Shown here piece by piece: positions 7,888 to 16,902 of a stretch of DNA of 64,000 bases. This DNA comes from an uncultured Ruminococcus sp. (GTDB lineage Bacteria > Bacillota > Clostridia > Oscillospirales > Ruminococcaceae). Under the pieces are notes generated by a model. The model was not told the origin of the DNA. It searched no databases and saw only the letters and a program-made list of their open reading frames with translations. Position numbers and translations under genes: made by a program. How positions within the stretch are numbered: position 1 is the first letter of the stretch; each line of letters opens with the position of its first letter. The DNA lies in contig CAKSMF010000003.1 in assembly GCA_934474025.1 (NCBI GenBank), forward strand, positions 124,001 to 188,000, in the 5' to 3' direction.

Positions 7888-9318
7888 ATGAAACTTAATG
7901 AATTAATTGAAAACTATTCGGGAAGTCTTTCGGAATATGATATTACTTCCATAACAGATGATACCCGAAAGGTTGAAAAAGGCAGTTTGTTTTTCTGTGT
8001 AAAGGGTGAAAATTTTGACGGTCATACAGTTGCAGGCAATATGCTTGAAAAAGGTGCTGTAGCAGTAGTTTGTGAACATGATTTAGGTTTAGGAGAACGC
8101 CAGATTATTACGGATAACACACGCTGTCTTTATGGAAAAGCTTGTTCCGCATGGTTCGGTCACCCTGAAAGAAAACTCAGAATGATAGGAGTTACAGGAA
8201 CTAACGGAAAAACTACTACAACAAACATTATTAAGCATATTCTTATGCAGAGCGGTTTCAAAACCGGTCTTATAGGAACTATTCAAAATGAAATAGGTGA
8301 TGAAGTTTTTCATACGGATAACACAACACCATTTGCCTATGATTTCATGGCATTGCTTGACAAAATGGTAAAAGAAAATTGTGAATATGTTGTCATGGAA
8401 GTGTCATCTTTCGGTCTTGTTCAGAACAGAATAGGTTCTTCACACTTTGATGTTGCATTGTTTACAAATCTTACACAAGACCATCTTGACTATCACAAAA
8501 ATATGGAAGATTATTATCAGGCTAAAAAACTCCTTTTCGGTATGTGTGATAATGCGATTTGCAATATTGATGATGATTACGGAAAGCGTTTATATAATGA
8601 AATTACTTGTCCTAAATTTTCGTTCAGCATAGAATCAAAATCGGATTTCCGTGCTGAAAATATCTGCATAAAAGCCAATGGTTCAACATTTGACTTGTTA
8701 TATAATGGAAAATCTTATCCCATTAAAACCAATATGACCGGACTTTTTAATATTTCAAATATCCTCGGTGCAATTGCAATATGTCTTACAGAAGGTATAG
8801 CTATTGATGAAATTATATCAGCTGTACAGAATTATTCAGGAGTTAAAGGTCGCTGTGAAATAATTCCTACAGGTAAAGATTTTACAGTTATATGCGATTA
8901 TGCACACACTCCGGACGCAATCGAAAACGTTCTGAAAACCCTTAAACCGTATGCCGAAAACCGTCTTATATGTCTTTTTGGTTGCGGAGGTAACAGAGAT
9001 TCAGCAAAACGTCCTAAAATGGCGGTTGCTTCTGCTAAGTATGCAGATAAGATAATAGTTACATCAGATAATCCACGTAACGAAAATCCAGAAGAAATTA
9101 TAAAAGAAATACTTACTGGTCTTGAAAATTCCGCTGTATCGTATGATGTTGTGACCGACAGAAGAGAGGCTATTTATCATGCCTTGAAAATCGCTGAAAA
9201 AGGTGATATAATAGTACTTGCCGGAAAAGGTCATGAAGATTATCAGATACTTGAAAATAACAGGCATATTCACTTTGATGAGCGTGAAGTTGTGGCTGAC
9301 GGTCTTAAACTTCTCTAA
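7888..9318 (+). CDS. murE: UDP-MurNAc-tripeptide synthetase
   Basis: Cytoplasmic ATP-dependent ligase that adds the third residue of the peptidoglycan stem peptide. 476 residues. The ATP-binding loop GVTGTNGKTTT is at 101-111. The substrate-specificity motif is DNPR (394-397), which in this family indicates meso-diaminopimelate rather than lysine. MEVSSFGLVQNR corresponds to the conserved substrate/carbamoyl-lysine region. The ribosome binding site GGAGGTG precedes 7888, 21 bases after the PBP stop. murF usually follows murE but is missing here. Confidence 0.96.
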   Translation: MKLNELIENYSGSLSEYDITSITDDTRKVEKGSLFFCVKGENFDGHTVAGNMLEKGAVAVVCEHDLGLGERQIITDNTRCLYGKACSAWFGHPERKLRMIGVTGTNGKTTTTNIIKHILMQSGFKTGLIGTIQNEIGDEVFHTDNTTPFAYDFMALLDKMVKENCEYVVMEVSSFGLVQNRIGSSHFDVALFTNLTQDHLDYHKNMEDYYQAKKLLFGMCDNAICNIDDDYGKRLYNEITCPKFSFSIESKSDFRAENICIKANGSTFDLLYNGKSYPIKTNMTGLFNISNILGAIAICLTEGIAIDEIISAVQNYSGVKGRCEIIPTGKDFTVICDYAHTPDAIENVLKTLKPYAENRLICLFGCGGNRDSAKRPKMAVASAKYADKIIVTSDNPRNENPEEIIKEILTGLENSAVSYDVVTDRREAIYHALKIAEKGDIIVLAGKGHEDYQILENNRHIHFDEREVVADGLKLL

Positions 9319-9353
9319 CCATCGGAAATAATCAACATTGGAGTTGTTATAAA

Positions 9354-10397
9354 ATGTCATTTTGGATAATAAATTTACTTACAGCACTGTTATCATTTCT
9401 GATAGCATCAATATCAGGATTTAAGGTAGTACCGTTTCTACATAAACTGAAATTTGGTCAGCCTATCAAAACTAAGGACGGTCCTCAATGGCACGCTAAA
9501 AAACAGGGAACTCCCACAATGGGTGGTTTTATGTTTATCGTGTCAACAATAATTACTGCAATAGCTGGCTACTGGCTTTATAGACTTCGTGGCGGTATAG
9601 ATATGACAAATCCTGAAAATCATTATTCATTCTATCGTTTGCTTACGTGTATTGTTTTTTCTGCACTGTTCGGACTTATTGGTTTTATAGATGATTTTAT
9701 CAAGGTTTCACGAAAAAATAATGATGGTCTTACCCCTATTCAGAAAATCATATTACAGGTAATATTTGCAGTCGGATTTCTTTTTGCTCTTAATAAGTTT
9801 GGTGATACATCTACAATCATTGATTTAGGATTCTGGAAGTCTCCTTCTCTGGGAATATTCTATTATCTGCTTATGATACCAGTAATTATTTATCTTACAA
9901 ATGCCGTTAACCTTACTGACGGTGTTGACGGTCTTTGCGGTTCAGTAACGTTTATTGCTATGCTTATTTTTACAATAGCGTGTTCAATACTCAAACAGAA
10001 CGAAATTTCATATTTTACAATGGCACTTGCCGGAGGTTGTCTTGGTTTTCTTCTTTGGAATCTCAATCCGGCTAAATGCTTTATGGGTGATACCGGTTCA
10101 ATGTTTTTAGGTGCATCTGTAACGGCAGTTGGTCTTATACTTCATAATCATCTGTTGTTGCTGTTGGTTGCAATGGTTTATATACTGGAAGCACTTTCAG
10201 TTGTTATACAGGTAAGCTATTTTAAATACACTAAAAAACACAGTCCCGACCATCAGGGAAAAAGAATTTTCAAGATGACTCCCATTCACCATCATTTTGA
10301 AATGAGCGGTTTCGGTGAATATGATATAGTTATCACTTTTTCACTTGCCGGAATTATTTTCGGAATACTGGGAATAATTTCATTGCTTGTATTCTGA
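9354..10397 (+). CDS. mraY: Phospho-N-acetylmuramoyl-pentapeptide-transferase
   Basis: MraY transfers phospho-MurNAc-pentapeptide to undecaprenyl phosphate, making lipid I at the inner face of the membrane. 347 residues and about ten hydrophobic segments. Family signatures visible are KFGQPIKTKDGPQWHAKKQGTP near the N-terminus, the Asp pair in IGFIDDFIK, NLTDGVDGL, FMGDTGSMFLG and the MTPIHHHFE histidine loop. GGAG lies 11 bases before the ATG. In many genomes murD follows, but here ftsW does. Confidence 0.97.
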   Translation: MSFWIINLLTALLSFLIASISGFKVVPFLHKLKFGQPIKTKDGPQWHAKKQGTPTMGGFMFIVSTIITAIAGYWLYRLRGGIDMTNPENHYSFYRLLTCIVFSALFGLIGFIDDFIKVSRKNNDGLTPIQKIILQVIFAVGFLFALNKFGDTSTIIDLGFWKSPSLGIFYYLLMIPVIIYLTNAVNLTDGVDGLCGSVTFIAMLIFTIACSILKQNEISYFTMALAGGCLGFLLWNLNPAKCFMGDTGSMFLGASVTAVGLILHNHLLLLLVAMVYILEALSVVIQVSYFKYTKKHSPDHQGKRIFKMTPIHHHFEMSGFGEYDIVITFSLAGIIFGILGIISLLVF

Positions 10398-10441
10398 AAA
10401 AGTATTATGCTTTATATTCATAACACGTGAGGGAGGATTCA

Positions 10442-11680
10442 ATGGGAACACGCAGAAAAAAGAAAAATTCAGCCGGACTTTTTGAAACTTTCGTAGGCGA
10501 CAGCAAACAAAGTGATATGAGTTTGTCCTTTTTTGCCTATGTAATGATACTGTTGGTTGTCGGACTTGTTATGATGTCATCGGCAAGTTATGCGTGGGCT
10601 TACAGTGAACATGACGGTGACGGTTTATATTATGCAAAGGCTCAGCTTAAAAATGCAGTTATAGGCTTTGTGGCAATGATATTCTTCATGAAAATGGATT
10701 ATCATAATTTTAAAAAAATAAAACTTCCTTTTTTGAAAAAATTAAATATTCCTGCACTGTTGTATGTGGTCGGAGTTATACTTCTTATACTTGTTCTTGC
10801 AATCGGTAATGATGAAGGCGGTTCAATGGGAGCTAAAAGATGGCTTGATATAGGTCCTATAAACCTTCAGCCGTCAGAAGTCGCAAAACTTGCTATTATT
10901 ATATTTTTTGCTTACAGTATGGAAAAAGACGGCAAGTACATGAATACTTTTAAAATAGGTATTCTGAAATATGTTCTGCTTATGGGAATTTATGCGGGAT
11001 TATTGTATTTTGAACCTCATCTTTCCGGTATTATACTTATTGGCAGTATTTCAATAGCTATGATTCTTTGCGGAGGTGCAAACAAAAAACAGTTTCTTAT
11101 GCTTGGTATAGGAGCTATTATTGTTGGTGCATCTGTAATTGGCTATCAGGCATCTATTCCGGGAAGCTACGTTTCAACCCGTATAAAATCATGGCGTGAC
11201 CCTTTTGCGGATGTTCTGAATGATACATGGCAGACAGCAAATTCACTTATTGCAATAGGTTCAGGAGGGCTTTTCGGTCTTGGTCTTGGTAACTCCAGAC
11301 AAAAATATCTGTATCTTCCGGAAACTAAAAACGATTTTGTTTTTCCGATTGTATGTGAAGAACTTGGATTTGTAGGAGCATTAGCTATAATAATAGTATT
11401 CTTTTTGCTTGTTGTGGAAGGTTTTTCTATTGCTTCACGTTGCAAAGACCGTTTCGGAATGCTTATAGCTGTAGGTATTACAACACAAATAGGTATTCAG
11501 ACTGTTATTAATCTTGCCGTTGTAAGTAACCTTGCTCCTAATACCGGTATCAGTTTGCCGTTTTTTAGTTACGGAGGTACAGCACTTATAATGCAGTTGG
11601 CAGAAATGGGCATAATGCTGAACATTTCTCAACATAGATACTATACTAAAGAAAAGCCACGGGCAATAGAAAGGGAGTAA
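10442..11680 (+). CDS. ftsW: SEDS-family peptidoglycan glycosyltransferase FtsW/SpoVE
   Basis: Polytopic SEDS protein that polymerises lipid II at the septum with its partner class B PBP. The start is placed at the ATG at 10442, seven bases or so after GGGAGG. An in-frame GTG at 10427 would overlap its own ribosome binding site. 412 residues with about ten transmembrane segments. Signatures seen: SSASYAWAY, AKRWLDIGPINLQPSE (the conserved extracellular loop region), KSWRDPFAD, GSGGLFGLGLGNS, and the C-terminal NTGISLPFFSYGG. Gene context next to murG and the septal PBP favours FtsW, but SpoVE, the sporulation paralogue, cannot be excluded. Confidence 0.93.
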   Translation: MGTRRKKKNSAGLFETFVGDSKQSDMSLSFFAYVMILLVVGLVMMSSASYAWAYSEHDGDGLYYAKAQLKNAVIGFVAMIFFMKMDYHNFKKIKLPFLKKLNIPALLYVVGVILLILVLAIGNDEGGSMGAKRWLDIGPINLQPSEVAKLAIIIFFAYSMEKDGKYMNTFKIGILKYVLLMGIYAGLLYFEPHLSGIILIGSISIAMILCGGANKKQFLMLGIGAIIVGASVIGYQASIPGSYVSTRIKSWRDPFADVLNDTWQTANSLIAIGSGGLFGLGLGNSRQKYLYLPETKNDFVFPIVCEELGFVGALAIIIVFFLLVVEGFSIASRCKDRFGMLIAVGITTQIGIQTVINLAVVSNLAPNTGISLPFFSYGGTALIMQLAEMGIMLNISQHRYYTKEKPRAIERE

Positions 11681-11688
11681 TTTGTATT

Positions 11689-12822
11689 ATGAAAGTTCTG
11701 ATATCGTGCGGAGGTACGGGAGGACATATAAATCCTGCACTTGCAATAGCAGATATAATAAAATCAAAATACCCTGATGCAGAGTTTCTTTTTGTTGGGA
11801 CTCCTAATGGTATGGAATCCAAACTTGTTCCGAAAGCAGGATACAAAATGGAAACTATCAAAGCAGCAGGTTTTCAAAGAAAAATATCATTGGAAAACAT
11901 TAAGCGTAACATTAAAGCAGCCACATATTTGGCAATGTCCGGAAAGCGTGCAAAGGAAATTATAACAAATTTCAATCCGGATATTGCAATAGGTACAGGA
12001 GGATATGCTTCCGGTGCGGTTATCAGAAAAGCTGCTCGAATGGGTATTCCGTCAGCAATACATGAACAAAATGCATATCCTGGAGTTACAAATAAACTTC
12101 TTGCAAAAGAAGTTGATTATGTAATGCTTACTGTTATAGAAGCCCTTGATTTTATGGGCAATGAAAAATTTGAATACAGTGTTACAGGACTTCCGGTGAG
12201 AAGCAACATAAACAATATTACTCGTGATGAGGCAAGGAAAAAACTTGGTTTCAATAATGACTTTACTATTCTGTCATTCGGAGGAAGTCTCGGAGCAGGT
12301 TGTATTAATGATACAATGTCCGAAACTATCAAATGGCACACTAAAAATCACCTTAATATAAATCATATCCATGGATATGGCGGTATGGGCAAGGATACAT
12401 TCCCGCAGGAAATGAAAAAGGCTGGTATTCCGCTTAAAAGCAATCGCCTTAGAATTACTGAATACATAAACGATATGGACGTATGCCTTGCCGCTGCTGA
12501 TTTGGTAATATGCCGTTCCGGAGCGTCAACTCTTGCTGAACTTGAAGCATCTGCAAAAGCTTCTATACTGATTCCGTCACCGATAGTGGCAGGAAATCAT
12601 CAGTATCATAATTCTATGGTTCTTGGAAAAGCCGGTGCATCTGTTGTAATTGAACAGAAAGATGTCACCAATGAAAAAATAATTTCTGAAATCGAAAAGC
12701 TTTACAATAATCCCAAAAAAGTTAAAATAATGTCATATAATGCCGGAAAACTTCATCTTAAAGATACTGATAAACGTATTCTTGACGTTATTGATAAGCT
12801 ATACGAAAAATCAAAAAAGTAA
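11689..12822 (+). CDS. murG: UDP-GlcNAc:lipid I N-acetylglucosaminyltransferase
   Basis: MurG adds GlcNAc to lipid I to make lipid II, as a peripheral protein on the cytoplasmic face of the membrane. 377 residues, the usual size for a GT28 enzyme. CGGTGGHINPALAIA at 7-21 is the N-terminal acceptor loop. GTGGYASGAV, HEQNAYPGVTNK, LSFGGSLGA and CRSGASTLAEL (donor sugar binding, with the conserved Glu) follow in order. GGGAG lies upstream, nine bases after the ftsW stop, so it belongs to the same transcription unit. Confidence 0.97.
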   Translation: MKVLISCGGTGGHINPALAIADIIKSKYPDAEFLFVGTPNGMESKLVPKAGYKMETIKAAGFQRKISLENIKRNIKAATYLAMSGKRAKEIITNFNPDIAIGTGGYASGAVIRKAARMGIPSAIHEQNAYPGVTNKLLAKEVDYVMLTVIEALDFMGNEKFEYSVTGLPVRSNINNITRDEARKKLGFNNDFTILSFGGSLGAGCINDTMSETIKWHTKNHLNINHIHGYGGMGKDTFPQEMKKAGIPLKSNRLRITEYINDMDVCLAAADLVICRSGASTLAELEASAKASILIPSPIVAGNHQYHNSMVLGKAGASVVIEQKDVTNEKIISEIEKLYNNPKKVKIMSYNAGKLHLKDTDKRILDVIDKLYEKSKK

Positions 12823-12873
12823 CAAAAAGTCACTTTACTGCATAATATACAAAAAATGCTGTGAGGTGGTATA

Positions 12874-14133
12874 ATGCAAAAGCTGATAGTAAACGGCGGT
12901 AAGCGTCTCAGAGGAGAATTGAAGTTACAGGGCAGTAAAAACAGCAGTCTGCCAATTATGGCAAGCTCTATTCTGTGCGGTGAAGAATCTGTTATTAATA
13001 ATTGTCCGGAACTTACAGACATATATTCAGCATCAAGAATACTTAACTGTCTTGGCTGTAAATGCAGATTTTCCAATAACACGGCTGTTATAGATTCTGC
13101 TGATGTGAATGTTACTGAAATTCCTGAAAAACTTATGCGTGAAATGCGTTCATCAATAATCTTTATGGGAGCTATTTTAGGCAGAACAGGCGAATGCACA
13201 GTAAGTATGCCCGGAGGTTGTGAACTCGGTTCACGTCCTATTGATATGCATATTTCGGCAATGAAAAAAATGGGCATTGATATAAAAGAAAGTTATGGTA
13301 AAATTATTTGCCGTGCTACTTCCGGAAAAGCTCACGGTGCTAAAATATCATTGCCGTTTCCGTCTGTGGGAGCAACTGAAAATATTATTTTGTGTGCCGT
13401 TACCGCAGATGGCGAAACAATTATAAATAATTCTGCCCGTGAACCTGAAATATGCGATTTATGCAATTTTCTGCGAAAGTGCGGGGCTGATATTTCTGGA
13501 GACGGTGAAAGCAGAATTGTTATCAGAGGAAAAAATAAATTGCATGGTTGTACTTACAGAATTATGCCCGACAGAATAGCAGGTGCAACTTATCTTGCTA
13601 TGACTGCTTCAACAGGCGGTGAAATTATACTTACAGATGCCTGTGTTTCTGACATTGAACCTTTTATATCCGTGCTTGAACAAACCGGTTGCAGTATAAC
13701 TTCCTATGATGACAAAATTTATCTCCGGAGCGGTTCACGTCTTAAAGCGGTCAGGGAAAGAATTCGTACAATGCCACACCCAGGATTTCCTACAGATGCA
13801 CAGGCGGTGCTTATGTCAGCTCTTGCTATAGCGGACGGTACGAGCGTTTTTGAAGAAAATATCTTCGATTGCCGATACAGACACACTGATGCTCTTGTGA
13901 AAATGGGGGCAGATATTCAGGTACTCGGCAAGATAGCAGTGGTAAAAGGAGTTCCCGCACTTTATGGTGCTAACATACAGGCAACTGATTTGCGTGGCGG
14001 TGCTTCAATGGTTATTGCTACTCTTTCGGCAGAGGGAACTTCCGAAATATCAGGAGTTTTTCACATTGACAGAGGTTACGAAAAAATAGAAAATGCAGTA
14101 GGACTTTTGGGCGGTGATATTCGCAGAGTCTGA
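12874..14133 (+). CDS. murA: UDP-N-acetylglucosamine 1-carboxyvinyltransferase
   Basis: First committed step of peptidoglycan synthesis: enolpyruvyl transfer from phosphoenolpyruvate to UDP-GlcNAc. 419 residues, full length. QGSKNSSLPI is the conserved N-terminal Lys/Asn region. The catalytic cysteine is present (Cys116 in MPGGCELGSRP), as is the C-terminal loop TMPHPGFPTDAQA. Because the cysteine is kept, the protein should be sensitive to fosfomycin. GAGGTGG precedes the ATG. In this cluster it lies between murG and divIB, an order known in Gram-positives. Confidence 0.97.
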   Translation: MQKLIVNGGKRLRGELKLQGSKNSSLPIMASSILCGEESVINNCPELTDIYSASRILNCLGCKCRFSNNTAVIDSADVNVTEIPEKLMREMRSSIIFMGAILGRTGECTVSMPGGCELGSRPIDMHISAMKKMGIDIKESYGKIICRATSGKAHGAKISLPFPSVGATENIILCAVTADGETIINNSAREPEICDLCNFLRKCGADISGDGESRIVIRGKNKLHGCTYRIMPDRIAGATYLAMTASTGGEIILTDACVSDIEPFISVLEQTGCSITSYDDKIYLRSGSRLKAVRERIRTMPHPGFPTDAQAVLMSALAIADGTSVFEENIFDCRYRHTDALVKMGADIQVLGKIAVVKGVPALYGANIQATDLRGGASMVIATLSAEGTSEISGVFHIDRGYEKIENAVGLLGGDIRRV

Positions 14134-14148
14134 TTTTATGGAGTAAAT

Positions 14149-15207
14149 ATGAAGGATATTGATAAATATACCATTGACAGAAAAAACAGCGGTAAACGCA
14201 ACAGACGCAGACAGCGAAGAATGAATTTTTATATTATGGCTGTTATTGTTCTGGTTGTTATAATAGGTATATCTATGAGTTGTACTTTTCTGTTTAATAT
14301 TGAAAACAGAGTTGTTATAATTGTTTCGGGTGACCCCGGCGATTCTCAGGAAGAGGCTCAACGCAAGGGTGATGAGGTTGCGGAACATTCCGGCATATAT
14401 AAAGGTGATAATCTTTTACGTGTTGATACTAAAAAAAGTGCTGAAAAAATTCTTAATGAAGTTGCTTTTGTAGAAACAGCAGAAGTGAAAAGAAGTTTTC
14501 CGTCAACAATAGAAATAAGAGTTACTTATTGTGTTCCATCATTCAATATAGAATATGACAACGGCGTGCTTGTAGTCAGTAAAATGGGAAAAATTCTCGA
14601 AAATAACAGCTTTTTAACAGACGGTCTGCCAACTATATATGGTATTGAACCTTCTGCCACTGAAAAAGGTAAAATGCTTGTTTCTGCAAATGAACATCAG
14701 AATGAGGCTCTTACAGAAATTATGTCAAGTGTTCCCGAAAACAGCGGTATATCTTCAATAGATATGAATGACGAATTCGGAATAGTTGTCAGTTATACAA
14801 ATGGAACAGTTTTTAAAATGGGAAACTGGAATGATGCAGAATATAAATTTAATCTTGCTCAGACCGTTATGAATGATGAATCGATAAACGGAAAAAAAGG
14901 TTATCTTACTATGATTGGCTCAAATCAGTGTACTTTCAGAACAAGCGATGAACCTGTAGGAGTGCTTGGCAATGAACAGGCTTCCACTGTTACCGGCGAA
15001 AATCAGGAAAATTTAAATGGTGAGTCAAATCCGGAACAAGAGGCTATTTTCAGCGAATTTAATTCACGTGCAAATTCAGATAATACTAATACAGATGATT
15101 ATTACAGTCAGGATTATGGAAATGATTATAATTCATATGATTACAATTACGACTATAATTATGATTACAATAATGATGGTTTTAACTGGGGAAATGATGC
15201 GTGGTGA
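14149..15207 (+). CDS. divIB: Cell division protein DivIB/FtsQ with a Tyr/Asn/Asp-rich tail
   Basis: Bitopic divisome protein. A strongly basic cytoplasmic segment (about 11-25) is followed by a transmembrane helix (26-50) and a POTRA-like region (about 50-125, ending IEIRVTYCVPSFNIEYDNG), then a beta domain to about residue 265. The C-terminal 85 residues are low complexity, ending in a repeat built from Asp, Tyr and Asn that is not part of the conserved fold. It begins 15 bases after murA with GGAG as ribosome binding site. Family assignment relies on topology, POTRA position and place before ftsZ. ftsA, expected between divIB and ftsZ in many bacteria, is absent. Confidence 0.82.
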   Translation: MKDIDKYTIDRKNSGKRNRRRQRRMNFYIMAVIVLVVIIGISMSCTFLFNIENRVVIIVSGDPGDSQEEAQRKGDEVAEHSGIYKGDNLLRVDTKKSAEKILNEVAFVETAEVKRSFPSTIEIRVTYCVPSFNIEYDNGVLVVSKMGKILENNSFLTDGLPTIYGIEPSATEKGKMLVSANEHQNEALTEIMSSVPENSGISSIDMNDEFGIVVSYTNGTVFKMGNWNDAEYKFNLAQTVMNDESINGKKGYLTMIGSNQCTFRTSDEPVGVLGNEQASTVTGENQENLNGESNPEQEAIFSEFNSRANSDNTNTDDYYSQDYGNDYNSYDYNYDYNYDYNNDGFNWGNDAW

Positions 15208-15287
15208 TAGCAATTTGCACAAATCACTTTGAAAATAAAAGGTTATATTGTCGCATTTGCAGAAAATAAAAAATCTTTTTCGGAGAC

Positions 15288-15316
15288 TTGAAAAAAAGAT
15301 GATATTATGGTAAAAT
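15288..15316 (+). promoter_or_regulatory. Promoter of ftsZ
   Basis: TTGAAA (15288-15293), 17-base spacer, TAAAAT (15311-15316), about 70 bases upstream of the ftsZ ATG. It would give ftsZ its own transcription besides read-through from the cluster. Confidence 0.7.
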
Positions 15317-15384
15317 AATAATTGTATTTAGTGTGTAATCAATCTTTGATATAAAATTCAGGATAAGCAATAGGAGGAGTTTAA

Positions 15385-16581
15385 ATGTCAGATTTCAATT
15401 ACGAGGAAACACTTGAACCCGATGTTAACATTAAGGTAATAGGCGTAGGCGGTGGCGGTGGTAATGCCGTCAATTGTATGGTAGATTCGGGAGTAAATAA
15501 TATAGAATATATTGCAATCAATACCGACGCTAAGGCTCTTAATAAATCTAAAGCTACTACAAGAATACCAATTGGTGCTAAGCTTACTAAGGGCAGAGGT
15601 GCGGGAAATAAACCTGAAATAGGTCAGCGTAGTGCTGAAGAAAACCGTGACGAAATCGAAACTCACCTTAAAGGTGCTGATATGATTTTTATTACTGCTG
15701 GTATGGGCGGTGGCACTGGTACAGGTGCAGCTCCTGTTGTCGCTAAAATTGCTAAGGAAATGGATATTCTTACTGTCGCAGTAGTAACAAAACCTTTCCT
15801 TTTTGAAAGAGAACAAAAAATGGCTCAGGCTGAAAGAGGTATAGCAGAACTTAAAAAGTATGTTGACTCCCTTATAGTTATTCCTAATGAAAAGCTTCTT
15901 GTAGGTCTTGATAAGCCACTTACAATGATGCAGTCTTTTGCACTTTCAGATGACGTTCTTAAAACAGGTGTAAAGAGTATTTCTGACCTTATCGTTGAAG
16001 AAGGCTACATAAACCTTGACTTCGCAGACGTTTCTACAATCATGAAAGGTGCAGGCTATGCTCATATGGCTATCGGTCATGGTTCAGGCAAGGATAAGGC
16101 AAGAGATGCAGCAATGCAAGTTATTTCCAGCCCACTTCTTGAAACTTCCATTTCAGGTGCTAAGAGACTTCTTATTAATATCGCTATGTCAGAAGATATT
16201 CTTTCATCAGATGTTGATTCAGCAACAAAGATGATTACAGATACTGCTGCTGAAGGCGTTGAATTTATTTTTGGTACTGCTTTCAAGGAAGATATGCAGG
16301 ACGAAATGGATATTACTGTTATTGCAGCAGGTTTTGACGGAATGGATAATGAATATGATACTGAGGTAGAAGAGAAAAAGGAAGAAGTTGTTGAAAAGCC
16401 GGCACAGCCTGCAAAACAGGCATCACAGCCAACACCTTCTCCAGCTCCTGCACCAAAGGAAAATCCTGTTCAGTATGATGACCCGCTTGTTCAAGGTCTT
16501 GGATTGAGTGGCGATTCAACAAGGTCAAAATCCTTTGATGAACCTGATTTAAATGATATTTTTAAGATGCTTGGAAACTAA
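15385..16581 (+). CDS. ftsZ: Cell division protein FtsZ
   Basis: Tubulin-like GTPase that forms the division ring. 398 residues. The nucleotide-binding signature GGGTGTG is at 108-114, GVGGGGGNAVN at 20-30, and the T7 synergy loop NLDFADV at 210-216. A flexible linker rich in Glu, Pro, Ala and Gln (about 325-380) leads to the C-terminal peptide EPDLNDIFKMLGN, which in this family docks partners such as FtsA, SepF or ZapA. AGGAGG precedes the ATG. It has its own promoter and terminator. Confidence 0.98.
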   Translation: MSDFNYEETLEPDVNIKVIGVGGGGGNAVNCMVDSGVNNIEYIAINTDAKALNKSKATTRIPIGAKLTKGRGAGNKPEIGQRSAEENRDEIETHLKGADMIFITAGMGGGTGTGAAPVVAKIAKEMDILTVAVVTKPFLFEREQKMAQAERGIAELKKYVDSLIVIPNEKLLVGLDKPLTMMQSFALSDDVLKTGVKSISDLIVEEGYINLDFADVSTIMKGAGYAHMAIGHGSGKDKARDAAMQVISSPLLETSISGAKRLLINIAMSEDILSSDVDSATKMITDTAAEGVEFIFGTAFKEDMQDEMDITVIAAGFDGMDNEYDTEVEEKKEEVVEKPAQPAKQASQPTPSPAPAPKENPVQYDDPLVQGLGLSGDSTRSKSFDEPDLNDIFKMLGN

Positions 16582-16590
16582 AATGATTAA

Positions 16591-16626
16591 AAACAGCTTT
16601 CCTTATGTTTAGGAGAGCTGTTTTTT
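16591..16626 (+). terminator. Rho-independent terminator of ftsZ
   Basis: A 12-pair stem (16591-16602 with 16612-16623, one G-U) with a nine-base loop and a run of six T (16621-16626). Confidence 0.92.
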
Positions 16627-16677
16627 GATTTGGTTATATTGCACTAATTTTAACGTGAATTTTCTACGTTTTCATAA

Positions 16678-16706
16678 TTGAATTGTGGTTCGATTTATGT
16701 TATAAT
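16678..16706 (+). promoter_or_regulatory. Promoter of the DivIVA-like gene
   Basis: TTGAAT (16678-16683), 17-base spacer, TATAAT (16701-16706), with an extended -10 (TGT). The leader is about 190 bases and includes one AT-rich hairpin around 16800-16830. Apart from the ftsZ terminator and this promoter, 16582-16902 holds nothing recognisable. Confidence 0.8.
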
Positions 16707-16902
16707 CTATATGATGGCATTGTGTTGCAGATTTTAAAATAATTTTAATCGGTTTTTACATAACTTTTTATTGCCGGTTTTTGTTCTGTAATTTGCCATA
16801 ATCAAATACTTTTCTGTATTTTGGTTGATGTAAATAAAACTGTTTTAACAGGAAAAAATATTATTTACCGTCCACATATGGCGGAGAATGGAGTTAATTA
16901 CT

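Noticed and set aside
12753..13277. 174-codon open frame on the minus strand across the start of murA
   Set aside because: It runs opposite the well-supported murA and the end of murG, has no ribosome binding site and no recognisable domain.
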